The translations under genes and the position numbers were made by a program. A stretch of 27,845 nucleotides of DNA, from contig CAJUCO010000032.1 of NCBI GenBank assembly GCA_910585245.1, positions 1 through 27,845 of the forward strand, written 5' to 3'. Every line of letters starts with the position of its first letter. The first letter of the stretch is position 1. The notes below the pieces were generated by a model. The model made no database searches and had not been told where the DNA came from. It was given only the letters and a program-made list of their open reading frames with translations. Origin of the DNA: an uncultured Oscillibacter sp. GTDB taxonomy: Bacteria > Bacillota > Clostridia > Oscillospirales > Oscillospiraceae. Positions 23,452 to 27,845 of the stretch are shown piece by piece.

Positions 23452-23485
23452 AAGATCCCTCCTTGTAGCATCTCTCTAAATAATT

Positions 23486-23513
23486 AAGACACCTGAGACT
23501 GGGAAACGCAACC
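23486..23513 (-). promoter_or_regulatory. Probable autoregulated ECF-sigma promoter
   Basis: On the minus strand GGTTGCGTTT (23513-23504), 13 bp, then GTCTT (23490-23486). The sigma start codon is 35 bp further on. Block sequence and spacing are identical to 21778-21805. Confidence 0.7.
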
Positions 23514-23578
23514 AAAATTTTCGCAAGGAAAAGCAGGAGCCGGAAAGCGCCTTTCTTCGTCCGTAATTCCCCTACAGA

Positions 23579-23613
23579 TTGCGACCGCTTTCCCGCCCGT
23601 CCTGTCCTATAAT
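23579..23613 (+). promoter_or_regulatory. Possible spoIIGA promoter with overlong spacer
   Basis: TATAAT at 23608-23613 lies 23 bp after TTGCGA (23579-23584), and 28 bp before the spoIIGA start codon. The Bacillus spoIIG promoter also has an overlong spacer (22 bp) and needs Spo0A. No convincing Spo0A box was found, so this is a weak call apart from the -10. Confidence 0.4.
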
Positions 23614-23641
23614 AACTCTTGAAGAAGGGGGCGGGAGCGGC

Positions 23642-24688
23642 GTGACGGTCATCTACATAGACAGCGTTTTCGTGTTAAACGCGTTGATGGACTACCTGCT
23701 CCTTCTCTGCGCCGCCCGTCTGGCGGGGCTTTCCCTGCGGCGGGGGCGGTACGCCCTGGCAGCTCTGGCGGGAGGCGCTTACGCGGCGGCGGTATTTTTG
23801 CCGGGGCTGGGATTTTTGGCCCAGACGCCGGTGAAGATCGCGGCGGGAGTCCTGCTGGGTCTCATTGCCTATGGGGGAGAGGAGAAGCTGCTGCGGCTGT
23901 TGCTGCTGTTTTTCGCGGTCTCCTGCGCCATGGCGGGCTGCGTGCTGGGATTGGGGCTGCTGGCGGGAGGCGGCATCCCGGCTGTGAACGGCGTGCTTTA
24001 CACCAACGTGGACGCCAAAGCTTTGGTGATCAGCGGAACGGCGGCCTACGCCGTTCTTGCGGTGGTCTTTCGGGCGGCGGCGGGCCACGGAGTTCAAGGG
24101 GAGCTGCTGGCGGTGCGGATTTCCGTCGGTGGGCGGACGGCGGAGCTGACGGCTTTGCGGGATACGGGCAGCGGCCTCCGGGCTCCGGACGGGCGGCCGG
24201 TGTTGGTGACGGCCCCCGGTGCATTGAACGGGATTTTGCCTCCGGCGGCGGCGGCGCTGCTCCGGCGGCGGGGACTGGCGGTGCCGGAGCAGCTTTTGGA
24301 GCCCTTGCGGGCCGCGGCCCCAGCCCTGCGGCCCCGGCTGACGCCTTACCGGGCGGTGGGAACCTCTGCCGGATTGCTGCTGACCATCCGGACAGACTGG
24401 GCGGAAATCGGCGGAATCCGGTATCCGGGGCTGACGGCGGCCTTGGCTCCCTCGGCGCTGGGGGCGGGCTACACGGCGCTGTGGGGCGGACCGGCGGGAA
24501 AGGGAGGACGACATGGAAATGCTTCGAAAATTGAAAGGGCTGCTAATCCGGTTGGGACTCTGGCCGGAGGCGGAGGTCCACTATATCGGAGGCAGCGACA
24601 CCCTGCCCCCGCCACTGACCCGGGAACGGGAGGCGGAATTGCTGGCGAATCTCAACGAGGCGGCCCGACAGGAGCTGATAGAACATAA
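23642..24688 (+). CDS. spoIIGA: Sigma-E processing peptidase SpoIIGA
   Basis: A 348-residue membrane aspartic protease that removes the pro-sequence of sigma-E in the mother cell during sporulation. The N-terminus reads VTVIYIDSVFVLNALMDYLLLLCAARL, the family's usual opening, followed by five hydrophobic segments up to about residue 150. The C-terminal protease domain contains the active-site motif LRDTGSGLRAPDGRPV. The GTG start follows a GGGGGCGGGAG site. The frame does not stop before sigE: it runs 176 bp into it, adding about 59 residues (after GYTALWGG) that look unlike the family. This suggests either a tolerated extension or a lost stop codon or frameshift near 24480-24510. Identification is firm through the sigE neighbour. 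Confidence 0.88.
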   Translation: MTVIYIDSVFVLNALMDYLLLLCAARLAGLSLRRGRYALAALAGGAYAAAVFLPGLGFLAQTPVKIAAGVLLGLIAYGGEEKLLRLLLLFFAVSCAMAGCVLGLGLLAGGGIPAVNGVLYTNVDAKALVISGTAAYAVLAVVFRAAAGHGVQGELLAVRISVGGRTAELTALRDTGSGLRAPDGRPVLVTAPGALNGILPPAAAALLRRRGLAVPEQLLEPLRAAAPALRPRLTPYRAVGTSAGLLLTIRTDWAEIGGIRYPGLTAALAPSALGAGYTALWGGPAGKGGRHGNASKIERAANPVGTLAGGGGPLYRRQRHPAPATDPGTGGGIAGESQRGGPTGADRT

Positions 24689-25211
24689 CCTGCGGCTGGT
24701 GGTGTACATTGCAAGGCGTTTTGAGAACACGGGGATTAATATTGAAGATCTGATTTCCATTGGGACCATCGGCCTTATCAAGGCGGTGGGGACCTACCGG
24801 ACGGACAAGAACATCAAACTGGCCACCTACGCCTCCCGGTGCATTGAAAACGAGATCTTGATGTACCTCCGCAAGAACGCCTCCCGCCGGGGGGAGGTGT
24901 CCTTTGACGAACCGCTGAACACGGACTGGGACGGCAACGAGCTGCTGCTCTCCGACGTGCTGGGCACCGACGAGGATGTGGTCATGCGTCCCATTGAAGA
25001 GGATGTGGACCGCACGCTCCTGGCTACAGCCATCAACACCTTGTCCCCCCGGGAAAAGGAGATCATTACCCTCCGCTTTGGCCTGGGGGGCGGAAAGGAG
25101 CAGACCCAAAAGGAGGTGGCGGACCGCCTGGGGATCTCCCAATCCTATATTTCCCGGCTGGAGAAACGGATTATCAGCCGGTTGAAGAAGGAAATCCTGC
25201 GCCTCTCTTGA
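24513..25211 (+). CDS. sigE: Sporulation sigma factor sigma-E (mother-cell)
   Basis: A 232-residue sigma-70-family factor that directs early mother-cell transcription in sporulation. It begins with an inhibitory pro-sequence (MEMLRKLKGLLIRLGLWPEAEVHYIGGSDTLPPPLTREREAEL); cleavage by SpoIIGA is expected within about the first 30 residues. Region 2 reads ARQELIEHNLRLVVYIARRFENTGINIEDLISIGTIGLIKAVGTYRTDKNIKLATYASRCIENEILMYLR. Region 4 reads LSPREKEIITLRFGLGG and KEVADRLGISQSYISRLEKRIISRLKKEI. AGGGAGG is 5 bp upstream of the ATG. It directly follows, and overlaps, spoIIGA. Its stop codon overlaps the next promoter. Usually sigG follows in relatives; here the valS leader does. Confidence 0.96.
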   Translation: MEMLRKLKGLLIRLGLWPEAEVHYIGGSDTLPPPLTREREAELLANLNEAARQELIEHNLRLVVYIARRFENTGINIEDLISIGTIGLIKAVGTYRTDKNIKLATYASRCIENEILMYLRKNASRRGEVSFDEPLNTDWDGNELLLSDVLGTDEDVVMRPIEEDVDRTLLATAINTLSPREKEIITLRFGLGGGKEQTQKEVADRLGISQSYISRLEKRIISRLKKEILRLS

Positions 25212-25236
25212 CAATTCCCGGCGGGGATAGTATACT
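25208..25236 (+). promoter_or_regulatory. Promoter of the valS T-box transcript
   Basis: TTGACA (25208-25213) and TATACT (25231-25236) are exactly 17 bp apart. The -35 overlaps the sigE stop codon. This is a near-consensus vegetative promoter, with the leader RNA starting near 25243. Confidence 0.85.
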
Positions 25237-25242
25237 GTCACC

Positions 25243-25486
25243 CATGTAAACGCGAGGAAGGGAAGCAGTACCCGGTTTGCCAAGGCCAAGAGAGGACGCG
25301 GTTGGTGAGAGCGTCTCCAAGGCGGCGGGGGAAGTCGTCCCGGAGCGGCGCGGCTGAAGGGAGAGTAGGCTGCGACGGAGGCCCGCCGTTAGAGGGGAGA
25401 CGAGTGTCCCGCAAGGGAAATTCAGGTGGTACCGCGGATTTGTGATTCGCCCTGAGCCGGTAGTGGCTTGGGGCGGTTTTCTTTTT
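25243..25486 (+). ncRNA. T-box riboswitch leader, probable valine (GUC) specifier
   Basis: The leader senses uncharged tRNA and lets transcription continue when it binds. The T-box core AGGTGGTACCGCGG is at 25424-25437. Its UGGU would pair with an ACCA tRNA end, as expected for an A discriminator such as in valine tRNA. A GAA-GUC-G motif at 25331-25337, followed by CCCGGAGC, fits the specifier strand of stem I with codon GUC (valine), agreeing with valS downstream. A terminator closes the element. Stem boundaries were not folded, so the limits are approximate. Confidence 0.88.
25448..25486 (+). terminator. T-box terminator hairpin
   Basis: CGCCCTGAGCC (25448-25458) pairs with GGCTTGGGGCG (25465-25475), including two G-U pairs, around a 6-nt loop. 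A T-rich tract runs to 25486. In the bound state the T-box core should form the alternative antiterminator. Confidence 0.85.
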
Positions 25487-25499
25487 GGGGGGAGCTGAG

Positions 25500-26102
25500 G
25501 TGGTATTTCGGGTGCGGGCGGCCCTGTCGGAGGAGGACCGGAAAGCGTGGCGGCGGCTGGCCGCCCGCCAAAAACGGAATGAAGTGGTTTCTTATTTGGT
25601 GATCAGGATTGCATACGTCATCGTTTGGGGAATCTGGCTGTTGCTGAGATTGATCGGCTTGTGTTGCATTTTCCGTGGCGTTACATTCCTGCCCCGGGCG
25701 GTGAGTGGAGATACGCCGCTTTGGCTGAAGTTCACCGGCGTTCCGCTTGCCGTAGTTTTGATCGTCTGTGGGATTCGTGTGCTGTTTTTGTTTCCCCACT
25801 CCCCCGGCGAGGTCTCTCCTCTGGACCGCCTGAATTTTCTGTCTCCAGAGCTGCCGGAGGGTCCTGACCGGGCTGTGTTCTTCGAAGATGGGAATTTCCT
25901 GCTCTGGGATGCCGCCGGAAGGAGCCGCCTGGGGTATTCGTCCATCATCTGTACCAGGGAGGACGAGGAGCGGTTTTACCTCTTTTTTCAGGACCGCCCG
26001 CCCTTGCTCCTGCCGAAGCGGGGCTTTACCCGGGGAACAGCGGAGGCCTTCCGGGACTTTTTGGAGCGGGAATTTGGTTGGCCTGTGGAAAGGATAAAAT
26101 AG
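25500..26102 (+). CDS. Small membrane protein, YcxB-like C-terminal domain
   Basis: A 200-residue protein with two hydrophobic segments (VVSYLVIRIAYVIVWGIWLLLRLIGLCCIF and GVPLAVVLIVCGIRVLFLF). The soluble C-terminal part has FEDGNFLLWD, YSSIICTREDEERFYLFF and LLLPKRGFTRGTAEAFRDFLEREF, a pattern resembling YcxB-like domains of Firmicutes. The function of that family is unknown to me. The GTG start was chosen because GGGGGGAG lies just upstream, right after the T-box terminator; a TTG five codons earlier is the alternative. It is the first gene of the T-box transcript and lies 2 bp before a gene of similar design. Confidence 0.78.
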   Translation: MVFRVRAALSEEDRKAWRRLAARQKRNEVVSYLVIRIAYVIVWGIWLLLRLIGLCCIFRGVTFLPRAVSGDTPLWLKFTGVPLAVVLIVCGIRVLFLFPHSPGEVSPLDRLNFLSPELPEGPDRAVFFEDGNFLLWDAAGRSRLGYSSIICTREDEERFYLFFQDRPPLLLPKRGFTRGTAEAFRDFLEREFGWPVERIK

Positions 26103-26104
26103 GG

Positions 26105-26761
26105 ATGGAATTTGTCTTTCATATCACCGATTACAGCGACCCTGCCCTGGACGCTGAAACGGCGGAGCTTCTCTGCCGGCGGCTGGAGACCCGGAGCCGG
26201 GAGGTCATGCCGGCCATGTGGAAGGTCACGGACCGACTCGAAGCCTGGGCCACCCCGACGGTAAAAGGCCGCCGGAGGCGCTATGCTCTCCAGGGCGCGG
26301 CGCTGATCGCCCTGGGCATATTCGCCCTGGTTCCCGGTCTGATGGAGCCCCGCGTCCCCAGCCTGATCCTCACAGGGTCCCTATCCATCCTGGCGGGTCT
26401 GCTCACGATTTACGGCGCGAAAGTAAAATCGCCCCCCGAGCCCCCGGCCTCCTGCCGGAGAGAGGTTGCGAAGCTGCTGGCGGGGCTGCGGGCCGTGGAT
26501 TGGTCCCAGGCTTCGGCGGAGGTCCGTTTTGACGAGACCGGCCTGAGCGTTTCTGCGGGAGAGAGCCGGGAGGCGGTCCCCTATGGGGACATGACTTGGA
26601 TTTTTGAGACGGAGCGGCTTTGGCTGCTGGTGTATAGCGGGGAGAAGGTCCTGCTGCTGCAAAGGAAGGATCTCGCCTCAGGAGAAGCTGGGGAATTTCT
26701 GCCCTGTCTTCAGGAAAAAATCAGAGAGAACCATTCATCATATAAAGGAGAACCGACATGA
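26105..26761 (+). CDS. Small membrane protein, YcxB-like, paralogue of the preceding gene
   Basis: A 218-residue protein with two hydrophobic segments (YALQGAALIALGIFALVPGLM and SLILTGSLSILAGLLTIYGA). The C-terminal domain contains VRFDETGLSVSAGESREAVPYGDMTWIFETERLWLLVYSGEKVLLLQRKDL, parallel to the YSSIICTREDEERFYLFF region of its neighbour. The ATG at 26105 follows AAAGGA at a distance; the frame is open nine codons earlier inside the previous gene. It overlaps valS by 3 bp (ATGA-type junction), so its translation is coupled to that of valyl-tRNA synthetase. Function unknown. Confidence 0.78.
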   Translation: MEFVFHITDYSDPALDAETAELLCRRLETRSREVMPAMWKVTDRLEAWATPTVKGRRRRYALQGAALIALGIFALVPGLMEPRVPSLILTGSLSILAGLLTIYGAKVKSPPEPPASCRREVAKLLAGLRAVDWSQASAEVRFDETGLSVSAGESREAVPYGDMTWIFETERLWLLVYSGEKVLLLQRKDLASGEAGEFLPCLQEKIRENHSSYKGEPT

Positions 26762-27845
26762 AAAAAGAACTGCCGAAAGTGTACGAACCCCAGCAGGTGG
26801 AGAGCCGCGTCTACGAGGCCTGGGAGAACGCCGGGTGCTTCAACGGGGACCCGGATCCCGCGAAAAAGCCCTTCTCCATCGTCATGCCCCCCCCCAACGT
26901 CACGGGCCAGCTCCACATGGGCCACGCCATGGACTGCACCCTCCAGGACATTCTCACCCGCTTCAAGCGGATGCAGGGTTACGCCGCCCTCTGGGTCCCC
27001 GGCGTGGACCACGCCGGTATCGCCACTCAGATTAAGGTGGAGGAGGAGCTGCGGGTCAACGAGGGCCTCAGCCGCTACGACCTGGGCCGGGAGAAGTTCC
27101 TCCAGCGGGTCTGGCAGTGGAAGGAGAAGTACGGCGACCGGATTGTCCAGCAGCAGAAGAAGATGGGCGTCTCCTGCGACTGGTCCCGCTCCCGCTTCAC
27201 CATGGACGAGGGCTGCTCCAAGGCCGTCCGGGAGACCTTCTGCGAGCTCTATGACAAGGGGCTTATCTACAAGGGCAGCCGCATCATCAACTGGTGCCCC
27301 CACTGCGTCACAGCCCTCTCCGACGCGGAGGTGGAGTATCAGGACAAGCCCGGCCACCTCTGGCACATCCGCTATCCCCTCACCGACGGGTCCGGGGACC
27401 TGGTGGTGGCTACTACCCGTCCGGAGACCATGATGGGCGACACCGGCGTTGCCGTGAACCCGGAGGACGAGCGGTTCAAGCACCTGGTGGGGAAGACCTG
27501 CATTTTGCCCATTATGAACCGGGAAATACCCATTGTGGCGGACGAGTACGTGGAGCTGGGCTTTGGCACCGGCGCGGTGAAGATGACCCCCGCCCACGAC
27601 CCCAACGACTTCGAGGTGGGCCTCCGGCACAATTTGGAAGTGATCCGCTGCATCGGGGATGACGGAAAGATCAATGAAAACGGCGGACCTTACAACGGAA
27701 TGGACCGCTATGAATGCCGCAAGGCCATAGTCAAAGACCTGGAGGAACAGGGATACCTAGTGAAAACCGAGCCCTACAGCCACAACGTGGGCACCTGCTA
27801 CCGCTGCCACAACGACGTGGAGCCCCTGATCTCCGCCCAGTGGTT
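26758..27845 (+). CDS. valS: Valyl-tRNA synthetase, N-terminal 362 residues (gene continues beyond window)
   Basis: A class I aminoacyl-tRNA synthetase joining valine to tRNA-Val in the cytoplasm. The start MKKELPKVYEPQQVESRVYEAWE is typical. The nucleotide-binding HIGH motif appears as PPPNVTGQLHMGHAMDCTLQD, near residues 45-60. LWVPGVDHAGIATQIKVEEEL follows. The editing domain is entered with VVATTRPETMMGDTGVAV and GTGAVKMTPAHDPNDFEVG. The KMSKS motif would lie past the window end. AAGGAG is 7 bp before the ATG. It is the third gene of a T-box-controlled transcript and should be raised when charged tRNA-Val falls. Confidence 0.96.
   Translation, partial: MKKELPKVYEPQQVESRVYEAWENAGCFNGDPDPAKKPFSIVMPPPNVTGQLHMGHAMDCTLQDILTRFKRMQGYAALWVPGVDHAGIATQIKVEEELRVNEGLSRYDLGREKFLQRVWQWKEKYGDRIVQQQKKMGVSCDWSRSRFTMDEGCSKAVRETFCELYDKGLIYKGSRIINWCPHCVTALSDAEVEYQDKPGHLWHIRYPLTDGSGDLVVATTRPETMMGDTGVAVNPEDERFKHLVGKTCILPIMNREIPIVADEYVELGFGTGAVKMTPAHDPNDFEVGLRHNLEVIRCIGDDGKINENGGPYNGMDRYECRKAIVKDLEEQGYLVKTEPYSHNVGTCYRCHNDVEPLISAQW

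Noticed and set aside
26710..27630. A 306-codon minus-strand frame opposite valS
   Set aside because: Antisense to the conserved synthetase; no independent support.

Overview
The window looks like chromosomal DNA of a GC-rich, spore-forming gut Clostridium relative, probably of the Oscillospiraceae type. The evidence is a spoIIGA-sigE sporulation pair, strong AGGAGG-type ribosome sites, a T-box leader ahead of valS, Firmicutes-style signalling genes, and a bile-salt-hydrolase-family enzyme beside a MATE exporter. I saw no insertion sequence, CRISPR array, tRNA or rRNA. The taxon is inferred from gene content only.

Region 1 (1-8552) is a sugar or polyol uptake and catabolism locus. A leftward operon encodes a lipoprotein sugar-binding protein, an IolE-like isomerase, a Gfo/Idh/MocA oxidoreductase and the start of another TIM-barrel isomerase. 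A divergent rightward operon encodes the RbsA-type ATPase and RbsC-type permease. A terminator, an AEC-type carrier and a convergent AraC-family regulator follow. Three promoters (leftward operon, rightward operon, araC itself) share one architecture: two direct copies of an element close to AGCAGGATAGTGAAG, 73-74 bp apart, the nearer copy starting 35-36 bp before a TATAAT-like -10. This looks like a small, self-contained AraC regulon.

Region 2 (8560-15262) is mostly signalling. It holds a gene-poor stretch with a two-tier hairpin, a decayed response-regulator/diguanylate-cyclase pseudogene, an AgrC/AgrA-like pair without a visible peptide gene, and a BceRS/lantibiotic-immunity-like set (response regulator, ABC ATPase, ABC permease, histidine kinase), all leftward.

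Region 3 (15310-18624) is a divergent MerR regulator facing a choloylglycine/penicillin-V-acylase-family hydrolase and a MATE exporter. The promoter between them has the 19-bp spacer and central dyad typical of MerR-activated promoters, which suggests an inducible bile-acid or amide response cassette.

Region 4 (18824-23513) has two unrecognised leftward genes, a PadR regulator, a secreted copper-amine-oxidase-N-domain protein, and an ECF sigma factor with an overlapping membrane anti-sigma-like gene carrying a duplicated DUF4367-like unit. The sigma gene and the secreted-protein gene are each preceded by GGTTGCGTTT-N13-GTCTT, a likely ECF promoter.

Region 5 (23642-27845) contains spoIIGA and sigE, then a promoter overlapping the sigE stop codon, a T-box riboswitch (probable GUC valine specifier), two small YcxB-like membrane protein genes and the 5' part of valS. 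The two membrane genes lie inside the T-box-controlled transcript.
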